Shown here: positions 38,917-51,505 of the stretch, one piece after another | Numbering within the stretch: position 1 is the stretch's first letter | How the letters are laid out: the number at the start of each line of letters is the position of its first letter | Assembly: GCA_013396655.1 (NCBI GenBank) | Contig: WBMV01008410.1 | Span: 62,343 to 126,342 of the forward strand | Length of the DNA stretch: 64,000 nt | Origin: Campylorhamphus procurvoides | Lineage: Eukaryota; Chordata; Aves; Passeriformes; Dendrocolaptidae | Direction of reading: 5' to 3' | Made by a program: the position numbers and the translations under genes | The notes under the pieces: model-generated | What the model was told of the DNA's origin: nothing | The model's database searches: none | The model's input: only the letters and a program-made list of their open reading frames with translations

Positions 38917-39394
38917 CTTCAAGGTATAGAGAAGCAATAGAATAAAGTGGTTATATATTTATATGGATATTAAAAAATCAATTATAGTAATATGCCTGGG
39001 GTCAGCCAATAGAACATTATTTCAGTTAAATAAAATCAACATTTTCCCGCTATGTGAGGCTGTCTCCAAGAGCAATAATCTGGTAATGAACTCCTTAGAC
39101 CAGTCTTAAGATGATGGCAGTTACATTTTTTCCTCTAGTCATCCATTGTAGTAGCACCTTCAAGGTAAAGAGAAGCAATAGAATAAAGTGGTTATATATT
39201 TATATGGATATTAAAAAATCAATTATAGTAATATGCCTGGGGTCAGCCAATAGAACATTATTTCAGTTAAATAAAATCAACATTTTCCCACAATGTGAGG
39301 CTGTCTCCAAGAGCAATAATTTGGTAATGAATTCGGTCCTAACACTGAGATCATGGCAGTTACATTTTTGCCTCTAGCCATCCATTGTAGTAGC
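38917..39394 (+). repeat. Tandem duplication, two units of about 240 bp
   Basis: Unit 1 (about 38917-39155) and unit 2 (about 39158-39394) are direct copies with a spacing of 241 bp at the start and 239 bp at the end. Both contain GAAGCAATAGAATAAAGTGG, GGGTCAGCCAATAGAACATT and CCATTGTAGTAGC. By eye they are roughly 90% identical, with the differences concentrated in a block near the end (39088-39107 against 39328-39347). They match no transposon I know and have no coding frame. Confidence 0.93.
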
Positions 39395-41844
39395 TCAGAT
39401 AGTTAATTTGGGCTTGGCAAGTAGCCAGGACATGTAGCTATCCATCAATACTGGTTTAGTACTGTGAGACCACATTGCTCTGCCACCATGGGCTGTATGT
39501 TTAGCTGGTATAAACTGGAAAGTCCCTGCAGTTGGCCAAAATTACTCTTTCAAAAGGATGGCCTTTTTGTATCTTTATCATTGAATTGATGCCTTGGCAA
39601 CTTTATTGCAGTTTAACCTTTATGTTATAGCAAGAAAATAATTTCAGTGATACACTGGCTCAGGCTGTGAATTTGTCTCTCCCAAGATAAGCAAAAGAAA
39701 TCTCTTCACTGGGTCACCTGGTCTCCCTGGAAACTCAGGATACCACAGCCTATCCACATTAGTTGCAGCATCCATGGGCCTGGAGTTCATATGAGGCTAT
39801 GGATAAGGCAGAAGCCTGCTTGACTTGGCAGCACTGCACCCAGGGCTTCTCACCTACCTTGCCTATCCTACCTTGGATCTAATTCAGTAATCCTAACTAG
39901 AGCCTAATCTAATAAGATCTAATTCTGCTTTATGCCTTTTATCCCATGCTCCAAGAAGAGTGGCCATCAACCAGGAGCAGCCCAAAACTGGGCTGCCTAG
40001 AAGGACAGGTCCAGGCAAGATCTGTTTTCCCACTGCAGAAGGCTGGCCAGGACTGATGCTGATAGAGGAAGTACTGGACTTGTGCTAGCTGTGTTAGCTA
40101 CTAACTATACCGGCTGCAGCAGGGTGTGTCTGAGACATCGCTTAGTTTCCGTGGCTCAACAGAACCTTCTAGATCTGCAGTGAAAGGGGAATAAATAGCT
40201 CTTTACAGCCCTTTTATTTCTGGACATAGTCCACTTTGTAGCAGGGTGCACTTCTTATGAATAACTCAGCGCTTCGCAAAGGGCAGGCTCCATTAATGCT
40301 GGGAAAATATCTGCATTAACAGGATGTTCTGTGATTCTACAGCACAGAAAAATACAGGACATGGAGCCAGAAAATAAAACATTAAAGGCCTCCTGTTCAT
40401 AAACAGCCTCTATCTTTGCATCTGCACATAATCATACCTACAAAATTTGAAGGTTGCCTGGAGGTGGTTTTAAAACCAGGCCCTAATTGCAGTCTTCAAG
40501 GGATACCTGGCATATTTTGTAAAACATTTTTCCTTATTCAAACTGGTGCTATGCGTTCAAAACATGTGCATGAGCCCACTAAGACTGACTTGGAAATTGG
40601 GGTGCTTTAGAATCTAAAAATCTCTCAATCCCCATGAATCCAGGAGGTGGGGATTTAATAAAATCTGTAAATATCAGGGGCATTATGATAAAATGTATTT
40701 GTTGGCAGCTGGGTATCTGCTTTGGACAGCACCACCTCTTCATAAATAACCCAAGCATGCACATTCTGCCACGGGTGCAGTGGATAGTAACTGCTACTAT
40801 TGCTCTCCATCATGTTCTGGGTAATTTTCTTAGTCTCCTGCTTTGCCTGCTGGCCATTTTATTTCAGAATGAGCATGAGCTATTTGCAATGAAAATTGAA
40901 ATAAAATAAAATTATCATCAAGATGTGCACAAATGTGCCAACACTTCCTGGAAAAAACCCTCCTATTTCTAGAACAAGGTGTCTAAGTAAGTGTCCTGAT
41001 TTTAAAAGTACTGGACAACCAGCTGCTTTTATGGCAACTACTCTCTGCTGGATGCCCTCAGAGTGGTTGCTATAGAGCATTCAGTTTTGGTTTCCATCAG
41101 TGTGCAAAGTCCACTGCAGTTTTACCATGTGATTGCGCTTCAGGTGACACTTACGTTCCTTGAAGACTCCACAATGGTTCCTAAAGCAGACAGGTGGAGG
41201 GATCTGTTATTCCTAAGCGTGATTCTTCAAGTCACTTGGCTGGCAGCAACTCTGTGATCTCTACAGGCCATCTCCCTGCAGAGCCCTGGGTGCAGATACT
41301 GATGTGATTAGCACTGAAATAAAATGAGGTTGGAGAACACCTTGTGTTGTAAACAGTAAAAGCCCGACATGAAGAAAAAGGCTGACTGGGATGAGAGATG
41401 TGCTTTGGAAATAAAAAAAAAAACCTGAGGTTGGATTTGAATAGCTGCACCCTTACACTTAGGGTACAGGAAATCTGGGGATGTTGGATGTCATCTTATT
41501 GTAAGGACAGAGGGCAGAGAAATGGGAGGAGTGGAATTCAATCCTGTGGCATTCATCAGCATTTGCCTTTGGGAGTTTGCTTTAAGACTATCTCAAACTT
41601 ATCCTTAAAGCAGAGAAAAAAAAACCTCTGAGACATGTAAAAGCAGGAATCAGACCTGAAATTTCCTTTTGTGCTTGCTTTACTTGCTTTCTTAAATAAG
41701 GACACAGTGTTGGCATTTCCTCCACTTCTGGGCATGGAGACACTTTCTTGTGCTGAATTCAGGCATGAATTTTTACCCCTGTTAAAAAAGCCAAAGACAC
41801 TCATGTCACAAGTGTCCTCAGAAGTGTGGATCCCAGGCTGTGGG

Positions 41845-42247
41845 ACACAGCTGCACTGTGCAATGGCTGAGATGGTGTGGTCAGGCTGGGCTTGTTCAGC
41901 CTGGAGAAGGAACCCATCCGTCTGCCAGGAGGTAATCAGTGAGTTCAAGCCAAACTCTTCACAGCAGCACATGAAGTGATGATGAGACGCAACAGCTAAA
42001 GTGAGTTAAAATGAGAAGTTTGTGCTGGATATAAGGAAAGCTTCAACTGTGAAGGCAGTCAAGTAGTGAAGCAGCTTGCCCAGAGAGGCTGTGTCATCTC
42101 TGTCCATGCTGGTTTTCAAGACCAGTGTGAGCCCTGAGCAACCACATCTGACCTCATAGCTGAGCCTGATTTAGGCAAAAGGTTAGAGTAAGGACTTCTG
42201 GGGATCTCTTCCAACCTGAATTATCTTCTAACCCTATGATGCTATGA
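41845..42247 (+). mobile_element. CR1 LINE 3' end, sense
   Basis: It starts near GGCTGGGCTTGTTCAGCCTG (the GLFSLE region), passes through CAAGTAGTGAAGCAGCTTGC (the region coding WNRLP), and ends CTTCCAACCTGAATTATCTT and CTATGATGCTATGAAAT. It is a 5'-truncated copy of about 400 bp with several indels, and it is inactive. Confidence 0.85.
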
Positions 42248-43101
42248 AATGTCCTGTGCAAAAAGGAGGATCCCAGGGGTTTTACAACAGGCTTAGGAGC
42301 ATGCACTAAGTGCAAGTCCATTTGCTCTCATGAGTTTGAGGGCTGTGTTCTTCATTACTAATGCAGCAAGAGGAAGGTGATGTTATAACCATCTTTAGTA
42401 AATATTGATAGCCTCAAGAAATGCCATCCAAATGTGCACTCTGCAGAGAAAACTGGTCAGACATACACTCCATGGCTTTTCCCCATTAGTGAAGCTGTTG
42501 ACCTTTCAAGAAGTGAAATGCTTGAAACAACGCAAACCTTCAGGAAATTAGTTAAAGGTTTTTGCTGCTCAGGAAGTGAGTGTGCTCTTTCCTGCTTATA
42601 TAAACTTATTCTACTGTTTGTACAAATGTTTTGAATAAGAAGTCTTGAAGAGCGGCTTTCTGTTGTATCTGACTCACAGGCTAACACGCCAAGGTTATTC
42701 TGCCCGCTGGTCTTGATATAGATTCTTTCCCAGCTAGGGGAGAAATACTTTCTTAGTGTGTGTGTACATAGAGAAATTTGCAGAAACTTGCTGTCCGTTT
42801 AGCACAGACTGGAAGCCAAAGCCAATCTCTGTCTTTAAAAGCATGAATGATTTTGCAGATAAGAAGCTTGTTAAGCCTTTCAGGTTTGCAAATATTTCAC
42901 TGGGTGTTTTGGACTTAATCCTGCCTCTCCTTGTAAGGTGTGAATCTGGGGTGCCAGCAGACCTGTCAGCATCAGTAGATGCTTTTGCCCAGGGGTGTGG
43001 ACAGTGAACATGACTACAGATGTCTCTGCTGCATCTGAGTCTTTCTTCCTACCCTTCTGCACAAACCCGTGGGGTTTATCTATGCCTTACGGGGCCACCA
43101 T

Positions 43102-43148
43102 TAGCTCTGCTGCAACAAAGTCTTTCCTAGCTCTCTGCAGCAGAGCTA
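43102..43148. repeat. 13-bp perfect inverted repeat with 21-nt loop
   Basis: TAGCTCTGCTGCA at 43102-43114 is exactly complementary to TGCAGCAGAGCTA at 43136-43148. It is in the 13.3 kb intron. No T-run or structured RNA family fits, and it may be a chance hairpin. Confidence 0.85.
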
Positions 43149-44119
43149 GGGCAGTTGCTGGGGTGTAAAATCACTAAATGAGCACAAGGCTCCTTGCCTT
43201 CGCCCCGAAGGACCTTTGAGTAGGCTGAAGTGGGCAGAAGCTTTCTTAAAATGGCTTTGAAATTGTATTTACAGCATAAGTGGTTGTTTTCCTGTGAAAT
43301 GGTTCATTTTCTTTCTAAAGGCTACATAGGAACCAAGACTGCCTTTTTCTGCTTCAAGTACACATGTGAATGAAAAAATTACTTGGACAGCATCTCAACA
43401 CATTTTTTTTTATTGTTGATTTACCTGTTAGACTTTGCACAAAAACCTGGTGGGGGCACAGAATCCATCAGGAGAATTTACAAGAGTTTATAAAACTGCC
43501 TCTCTCTGCTCTTTGTTACAGGCCACTGCTAAGAATGGTTCCTCATTTTGGTTTGAATTTGCAAGTTTGGATCTTTGGTGTTTTGGCCACTGAGAGCCTC
43601 CAGCTGTCTGCCCCATCCTTCTGTACAGAGCAGCTCCTGAACTTTGATCTTTATTCCTTGGCATTTTATAATGACCTGAAATCTGTGCTGGTTCATTTTA
43701 AATGCCAGTCTCCAAACCATAACAGTTCAATACCTGCCTTATGAACAGCTTTGTTGGCCTGCCGTGGGGTGCAGGGGGCACAGAGCGGTGACTGCCTCTC
43801 CTGTCAGACTTGATGATGCTCTTCCTTGTGCAACTGCCTGCCTTTGCCCATGCCCCAGCCTCCAGTGCTGTCTCTTCCTGACAGGGCATAGCCAGGACCC
43901 TGCCATCATGTGGAGATATGAAGCTTGGTCATGATTTGTGAGCACGTAGTGTCAGGCCAACATGAGGGCCTGTGCTGTGAGTTCCAGTAGAGTGAGCACA
44001 GGGAGACTGGCACAGCTGGAATGTATTCAGGTAGCACAGCCTTAGGAGAATTGTCCTGGACCACTTAAGGGACTGGTTGTAACAGTCTCCCTTTTCTTCA
44101 TCAGGTATTTTGTGATGAG

Positions 44120-44720
44120 ATGGCAGAGTAGGAAAGTGTCAGAAGATTGGCAGAAAAATTCTTTGCCCAATATTCAGAACTATGACAGTGCAGAAGAGAT
44201 TAGCCAGCCTAAATAAGCTATGCAGAAAGATCCTGAGACAAATCATTGATAGTTCTATTTGTAAGCATTGGTAGATCAAGCAACAGGGAGTCTAGTAAGG
44301 CTTTTGTAAGACTGTATCACATAAAGCTGATCTAATATGTTCTTGAAAGTAACAGGCCCAGTAGATCAGAGAGGAAGGGAATGTAAGACATGCTTGCAAG
44401 GTTGACTTCAGGAAGACAAGTGGCACAAGTCCATAAGCAAATTACAAGTCAGGAGAACAGGTAGATGTGGCATGATGGAAATCATCCTCAGCACAGTGTG
44501 CAGGAATGCTTCGGGGACTGGGCTGGCGCTGAAACCCAGCAGTAATTTGTGAGGGGACTAAGTGGGCAGGACTTATGAGTGCTTTATTGCCAGAAGTGAA
44601 ATGGTAAATGAGCGTGACAGCCTCAGCAGCAATTTGCAATCAGTGAGATGAAATTCAATAAAGACACAAACTAAATGTGCAGTATGAAATGAGCACTAAC
44701 TGGGGAAGCAGCAGGACCAG
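44120..44720 (+). mobile_element. Old CR1-type LINE fragment, sense
   Basis: Landmarks in order are GCCAGCCTAAATAAGC (PVSLT region), ATTGATAGTTCTATTTGTAA (the IIxxSICKH region), TTGACTTCAGGAAGACAAG (LDFSKAF), and GAAATTCAATAAAGACACAA (KFNKDT) near 44650. The region between the last two, which would hold the FADD catalytic motif, is shortened and not recognisable. It belongs to the same old subfamily as the 18.65-19.92 kb copy. Confidence 0.65.
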
Positions 44721-47700
44721 AGGCTGGTGCTGGGGACTGCCTGTGCTGCCATGCTCTTGCTAACCCTGTGAAAACCCAAAGCTGGGAGATGCAGGGGGGA
44801 GTCACTCCATGAGCACAACATGAGCTCAGGCTGGACTTTCAATGCTCTCTAGGGAAGAGTCATCTCTGCTCTGCAGGAAGGATTATGGTTGCTCTCATCA
44901 GCCTAGCTAGTGCACGAGTTCAGCACAGATTAATTTCTTTGTTTGACTTTCACCTTTCAGGAGTGATTTGAAAAGTAGCATTGAGTTTATTACAAATGTG
45001 AATAGCAGAAGGAGGCTTTGTGATTCATTCTAAAGCATGATATTAAAAAGGAAAAAAGCAATAGTCACAGGCAACATAAGAGAATCATATTAGACCAAAC
45101 TGAAGTGCAACTAGCTCAGGGGTAGGCTATGTCAGCTGTTTAGCACCAGCTAACAACATCCAAAAGTGTGCAGGACCGAACCATGAAGGAAAATATCTTA
45201 ACCATGGAGGCTTTCAGAGCAGAGCCAGGCTGGCACAAGTGGTGATGGACAAGGAAGTTGATTTGGATAAACAAGAACTTTCTTGTAAAACAATGTCTCT
45301 CCTCTCCAGAAGAGGCCAAATGGTCCTCCGCCTTTCTGAATGAATAGCAGCTTCTCTGTGTGCTGAGGCTTTGATTTCTTACTAACTCGTGGGAGCTGAG
45401 TCAAATCAGCTGAGGCTGATGCTGTTTTCCTTCCATGTCAAATTGGGAATGACCCAGTTCTTACTGAATGAGGAAGAGATGAGAGATGCAGCCCTGCAGT
45501 GAAGCAACTCCCACAGTTAAGTCAGGTGACATAGGCGTTCTTTTCCCTGCTGTGTCACGCGCCCTGGAGCAGCGGGTTGGGATGCTGCAGGGCAGAGGGA
45601 TGTGCTTAGCCCTCTCCCATACTCCAGGACATGCAGCTGGCTCCTGGCTAGCAAAACTCAGCCAGCTCACCCCAAAAATTAGCTTTCATAGATGCCTGCA
45701 CATCCTCCGAGCTCAGAGCTATCTCTGAACATACCTGTAACAGATCTGGGGGCTGTTCTTTCACCAGTAGCATGAAAGTACTGTGAAAGACCATGAATTT
45801 TAGGGTCTGTCTGCTGCTGGGATCAGGACTGCCGTACTAGGACTTCTGTGTTGTCATTGCAGAAGCAGTGAGGCAATTAATGTTTTCTGAGTCAGGTCTC
45901 CTTTTTTTCTGCCAAGCCCCTGACTGGCCTGGGTGTCAGAGGGGCTAAGGACCATCTTAAAATGTTCATTTGTAATTCAAAACTGTCCTCCTAGAAAAAA
46001 TTAATTTTATTGGAACTTGTTCTGGCTACAGTTGGCAGTATAGAAATCATGCAAAGTAAGGCATACACTGCATGGCAGCTTGGCTTTGATGCAAACTGGG
46101 GCTGCCCTGCCTGCCCAGTGCCTTTGGGATGCTCCAGCAGCTGTCTTGATGCCTGACAGAATCTGGGGGTGGCCTGCCCACTTGTTAAATATATTACCTG
46201 AGGGTTTGAAACAAATCATCTGTAGAGTTTGCAAATGGATGATTCAGTCAAGAAAATGAGGTAAATCGATCACAAAGGACAGTGAAAGCCAAGCACTGAA
46301 AGAGATGTCAACTGGTAAAGGGCAGCACGGTATTAAATTACCCCTCACCTTTTGCTCTTGCACTGGTTTTATTCTTTGTTGCCAAGTTACCAGGCACATC
46401 TGCCTTGTTCTTACACACTTATATATTTCCCCCCAGCCTTGGTGCTGGTTGCCATCAGATTGGTTTTGAACACATTAGCATTGTCCAAACCCCTGCTGGG
46501 GAATGAAGGCTTGTAAGGAATAAAAGGACAGTGAAGACTGCAGCCGTGGCAGACCCAGCAGGAGTTTCAGGCATAAAATAAAGGCAGGGTAGGTCAAAGT
46601 AGCTCTTCAGCTCCCTTCTTCATGGGCCACAAAAGTCAAGTAGTTTGTTCTGCTGGCAGAGAAGCTTTGCTGTTTGGAGGGTCCAGCTCCCTTGCAGGTC
46701 ACCTTACATGTCCCTCCCTGGTGCTGCAGGGCAGGAGGTGACACAGGGTATAAGGACAGAGGGCTCCAAGTCACCTCAGTGCTGCCAAGCACATGAGAGC
46801 CCGGGCTGGCTTGAGGGCTATTAAGTGCAGTTTGTAGAGCAGGTGGGAAGAAATGAGTTGTTCAAAACTGAACATGGTTTGATGCTGGAGCTGTGGTACT
46901 AGCCTTGGACATGTGCTGTGCCATCCTTACAGTGCAGCTATCTGGAGCCTCTGTGGAGAACGGCTGGATTTTGGGAGGTGGAATGCATTTACATGATTCA
47001 TAGACAGAGGAGATGTTGGTGTGGATGCAGCTGAACTGGATTTCTTCTCCAGCTGTTTGGAAGTCATACATCAAAGAAGCTCATTTACGTCAAATATTTT
47101 CTGCAACTGTAATATGGTAGACTTAGATTCATTATTGCCTGTAAATCAAGCATGAAGACTGTTGCTACTGTGATGGCAATTTAAAATTGTTCTTATTGGA
47201 TGAAAAGCATCAGAAACTGCAAAGTTCAGCTGGTTCCACCTTAGAGATAACTGGGCATCTGCTTAAATTCAGTTTTCCTCTTTAGACACTACTGACTTAT
47301 CAGAGTTGCTGTCCTTCCATATAGAAGTTTCCTTTGAGCATCTGCCTGGCGTGTCTCCCGTTGGACTGTCCAGCACTTTGATTTGTGGGTCCAGGTTTAT
47401 TTTGATTGTGGTTCATGCCAGCTCATAAATCCTCATGCTGAAGGAACTGCTTAGCTCAGCAGCCTGGGCTGTGTGTGGAGGGTGGGACATGTTCTCCTGT
47501 GCTTTCTTTGAGTGGGCACAAAGGGATCTCAAATAAAATCACTGTTGGAGTCATTGGTTACTGTCCAGAGCTTTATTCTCCTGCAGCTAAACCAGGGGAA
47601 GCAGAAGAGAGTTCTTGCACTTTGCTATTTCAAACATTTGGAGATTTCTTTTACTTCTCTCTCTGTGCCTCTTTCCAGGTTTCTTGTTCTTGGAGTCAGA

Positions 47701-50700
47701 TTTATGTTCCTTTAAGCAAGTGACCACATATTGTTCCTAAGAACTCTGTGAGAAAAGAACTGAAATGCCCTTACCCATTATATTTTTAGCTTATTAGCAG
47801 AAAAAATAGAAGGTGTCTGCTGCAGTCTGCAAGCAGCAGGGCTCCAAACCCTGCATGTTCCTGACTTGCTTCTATGGAATACAAAGAAATTATTTGATTG
47901 TTTATTGTAAGGAGTCTTCTGTTCCCTTCTCTGATGACATACACCAGAATGAAAGCACTTTTTGAGGGCTGAAAATCAGAGGTTTGAAACCTCATTCTGT
48001 AGTTTCTGTATTGCTCTGGGATAAGTGTGGGTGACGGATTGTGATGGCCCCAGGTCTCAGCACCTGCAGGCAGCATGAGGGGTGGCATGCAGAGCTGGCG
48101 GGAAAGGGGTAACTGTTCACAGGGGGACCCTTGCTGGTTTGTAAGCTCTGAAAGGATACTGGTACAAATAATAATCCCTGTATATGTGCCCATTTGCACC
48201 TGCTGCCTGGCAGTGTCTGACTGTCAGCTCTCATGTGGCTGGTGCTGGATGAGCGCCTGCCATCAAACCTCTGCTCCATGGAGACGTTTTGGATGTGGCT
48301 TTGGTTCTGGTCATCCTGCCCCTCAGGAATCTGATGCTCCAGTCACATGTGGAGCTGGGTGGCTTTGCTGTGGGCCATGGTTACTCTTCTCTGGGTCTTA
48401 TGCTCTGAGAGGGGTCATCTTGCAAGACCTGAGAGGCCATCTCTGCATGCAAGCAGTGATCCATACCCTGGAGGGACGGAGCCACCATGGCAGTGGGGTG
48501 GAGAGAAGCTCTGTGTTGTTGGTGAGTCTCTGGGGTGCAGCTGGATCCCATTTCTTAATCCTTAATGCCAGGACCTGAGCCAACAGGGCAGCTCATGGGA
48601 GTAGCAGTTCCAAGGAGACTCAGGGTTTTCAATCACTCATTCTTTGGGCAGAAAGTCCTGCCCAAAGCCTAAGCACCTCTGCAGATGGTGCTGGTCACAT
48701 GGAGCTCTGCTGCTTTGCAGCACTGTTAACCTGCTTCAAGTGTTGTGCCCCTCTTAAGGTACTCCCAAAGCACCAAAAGCAGTGTTGGTTCGATGCTGTT
48801 TCCCTCTCTCCTGATAGTAGCTGTAAGCTTTTAAATCAAAGCCTCTGAAGTCCTTCCTAGTGCCTGTGGCCCACCCCTCCATCTGGTGCGTCTGACAGCT
48901 GATACGAGGCTGATGTTTGCAGCCGAAGTACTGAAATAGTTTGTTCTTTTCCATGATTCCCTTGGCAAAGGGAAACAAGCCCATTTGTTTAGAAGCTCAT
49001 AAAAGAGGAGCTTTATAGTAGGAACATTCATAAACTTGTTTGCTTTTGACCTTCTCCACATTGCTGATGGTTTCAAGTTCTCGTCCCAGGCATTGTGCTT
49101 GTCTGGGCTGTCCGTGACATTTTTGAAAAACAGCCTCACCCAGAGTAATTTAAATTGCTCAGCACTCCAGCACTGAGCCTTTGGACATGCTGTCTTTCTC
49201 CAGCGCAAGGCTGGGCAGGATATGCACGTGGGATACACTGATAGCCTTACAGAGAGCAGTGCAGACCTACCTGCACAAAAGAAACCTAGCCGCTAATTCC
49301 CTGTTGCTTTTTTTTTTTGGCTAGATTAAATGATGCTGCTCAAGCAGAGGGCATTTCTCATCTTCTTAGGTTACTAAGTGAATAAAAGTATTCTTTGAAG
49401 GCAAGAAATTAGATCTTTAGTGAGTATGGGTCATGGGAGACTGATAGATTTGAAAAGAGTGCTTGTTCTGTTTCAGAGATAATAGGACAGCAGGTGTAAA
49501 GTACAAGCGAGGACAGCCACCTTTATTTATGTCTAGTGGCAGGAAAATGGAATTACCTTTGGTGGACTCTGAGACCATAAGTGTCTGGTCAAGATTCAGT
49601 GTTTAATGCTGGCATCTGAGCAGATAAAAATGCTGCCGAGCTTTCACCTATGCTTTTGTTGACTGGGGAAGGGCTCTCCAAACTGCAGATCCTCATCTGT
49701 GGCTGATTGCCTTCTTGAATTGTACTGTCATGGATTTCTTCAAAATATGTCTGAGAACTCTGTCCATTTTCAAGTGATTTACGATCTGGAAAAGTCTTAT
49801 TTCATTTCAGTCTGGAAGGAGTCTTCCTCTTCTTGTTTTTTGCATTAGTAAAACCTTTGTTCTCCCACACAGACAAAGGACATCACAAATTGCTACTGAC
49901 ATAGGGCTTTTAGTCCTATGAACCCACGGCAGCTCATGAAACTTTTGCTTGCCCAGCTGTTTGCTACACATGGATTCAGATAAAATTCTCCAACTCATTG
50001 GTGTGTAATGGGAAGGTGGGTGTATTGATTTGATACAACCCCCTCTCCCTGCTTTTTGGAGTAAGCTTTTATAGAGTAGCATTGTCCGATTTCAGATAAT
50101 TCCTAGATTCAAGTTGTGAGCACGGCATACTGTTTAAATTTTATGTTTCCTCTGTCTCTTAAGAGCGGATAAATAAGACACAGCTGTCAGGAGGTGTACA
50201 AGTGGTTCAGTCCTAATTTCCCCTATATTCACAGTGTACTTGTTAGTGTAAAATATTCCCTTCTTTAGTTTTTCTGAAGACAGAAAAGGGAAGGCTGAAA
50301 GTCTTCATGGTGGACACCAGCTGGGAGTCCAGCATGCTGCAGACTGCTCACCTCAGCAGTGGGGATGAGAGGGACATCATGTTTTATTAGCCTTTGCAGT
50401 CTGTATCAATAACAGGAGCTAATTGCAATTATTGGGAGATAATGTCAAGTTAATATGTTCTCTCGAGTAACTGTCACTGCTCCCTCTGGAGTCATAATGA
50501 AATGTACATTATCCTGCAGATGGTGGTGTGGCAGGTCTGTGTCACTGCTGTATCAGTGCCAGGGTCTGAGGTCCATGCCAGTGGGAATCCTGCCTGGATG
50601 GGTCCTAGGGTCTATCTCCCCCCACCTTCACCTTTCCCATTTGGCTAATCTTTACCTGCCATTTCCCTTGATGCTGTGAGAGAAAGAGAATGTGTGCAGG

Positions 50701-51319
50701 TGTAGTGTCTGAAGCAGCTAGACTGGGCAGTCAGCACCACCCTGTCCTCTGCTTCCCTAGCATTATTGCATTACCCCTTAATCATATTGTCCCCATTCCC
50801 ATCACTTCCCTAGTACTTACTGGTTTCACTCTTTACTGTTATTATTAAGCTGGAAATGTTAGAAAGCTCTGTAATAAGCAGTAATCAGAATTTCTGACAG
50901 CAGTCCCTGTTCAGGCATCTGTCTGTGTTAAAGTCTGATTTAACACCTGTTTTTCTCATTACTTGCATGGAGAAGGGAGATTGAGAGCTGTGGGTTTAGC
51001 AATTCTGGCTCTGAGCCTTCTCCAGCCTGGATCATCTGGAGTCTTGCCAAGGGTTGCACCCACAACAGAGTAGTGATTCTCACCTCAGGAGAGACCCTGC
51101 AGGAGGGGGAGTCCCTCACAAGAAGCACAAGTGGCTTCTGCATGCTGGTTACTTAAAAGAGGACCATGGCCCTGACAACAAGTGGTAATTGTGTGCTGAG
51201 GATGGGATGTTTTTTCCACGGGACCTTTTCTCTCTGATTTCTCCAGCCAGCACCCTGCCACTGAGGGGTGTTCTTGCCTAATTAATCCCTTTTGTGTTCT
51301 TTGCCTTTTTTTTCCCCAG

Positions 51320-51505
51320 GCCCATGTGTTTGATTTGAACATTAACAAGCATGAACCTCTCTGCACCCAGCTGGTGGTGACCAGGAAGAAAAATAAGACA
51401 ACTCACATCCAGTTTAATCCTGTCTATCCTATTATCATTGTTGGAGATGAACGAGGCCTCATCACCTCCTTGAAGCTCTCTCCCAATCTGCGCAAGATGC
51501 CTAAG
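51320..51505 (+). CDS. DNAI1: DNAI1 exon G: last WD blade
   Basis: This 186-nt exon (62 codons, phase 0 at both ends) has a strong acceptor with a T/C tract ending in ccccag and donor gtaagg. It reads [19 protein letters not shown], then a basic stretch [14 protein letters not shown], and then [18 protein letters not shown] followed by NLRKMPK. The blade ends the WD domain; the family then carries only a short charged tail encoded by a last exon. The frame remains open for 276 nt past the donor to 51781, but that extension shows no similarity to the DNAI1 tail, so it is treated as intron. Confidence 0.96.

Larger units (their letters stand above)
38017..51319 (+). other. DNAI1: DNAI1 intron between exons F and G (13.3 kb)
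   Basis: It runs from gtgaga to ccccag. It carries a two-copy tandem duplication of about 240 bp (38.9-39.4 kb), a sense CR1 3' end (41.85-42.25 kb), a 13-bp inverted repeat near 43.1 kb, and an old sense CR1 copy (44.1-44.7 kb). A 167-codon open frame at 48075-48578 overlaps an opposite-strand open frame and looks like chance. Nothing else is recognised. Confidence 0.85.
7615..51505 (+). other. DNAI1: DNAI1 gene, internal portion (seven exons, WD40 half)
   Basis: Seven exons on the + strand join into one frame of 936 nt (312 codons) plus 2 nt completing a split codon. The translation reads as the C-terminal WD-repeat region of dynein axonemal intermediate chain 1, the vertebrate member of the outer-arm IC family that includes Chlamydomonas IC78/ODA9. 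The protein helps tether the outer dynein arm to the doublet microtubule in motile cilia and flagella; loss in humans causes primary ciliary dyskinesia (known for the family). Every intron is GT-AG and every exon phase matches its neighbour. The piece is a little under half of the usual ~700 residues. Missing are all N-terminal exons, which should lie before base 1, and a short C-terminal exon of about 30 residues, which should lie after 64000. No frameshift or stop interrupts the joined frame, so this is an intact gene and not a retrocopy. DNAI2 and other intermediate chains were considered, but they do not carry this wording. Confidence 0.93.

Noticed and set aside
40320..40345. TGTTCTGTGATTCTACAG, resembling a CR1 tail
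   Set aside because: Only about 15 bp resemble the tail and the upstream sequence does not look like CR1.
48075..48578. 167-codon plus-strand open frame rich in Cys and Trp
   Set aside because: Overlapped by an open frame of 137 codons on the minus strand, with no domain. The Cys/Trp richness reflects TGC/TGG-rich sequence.
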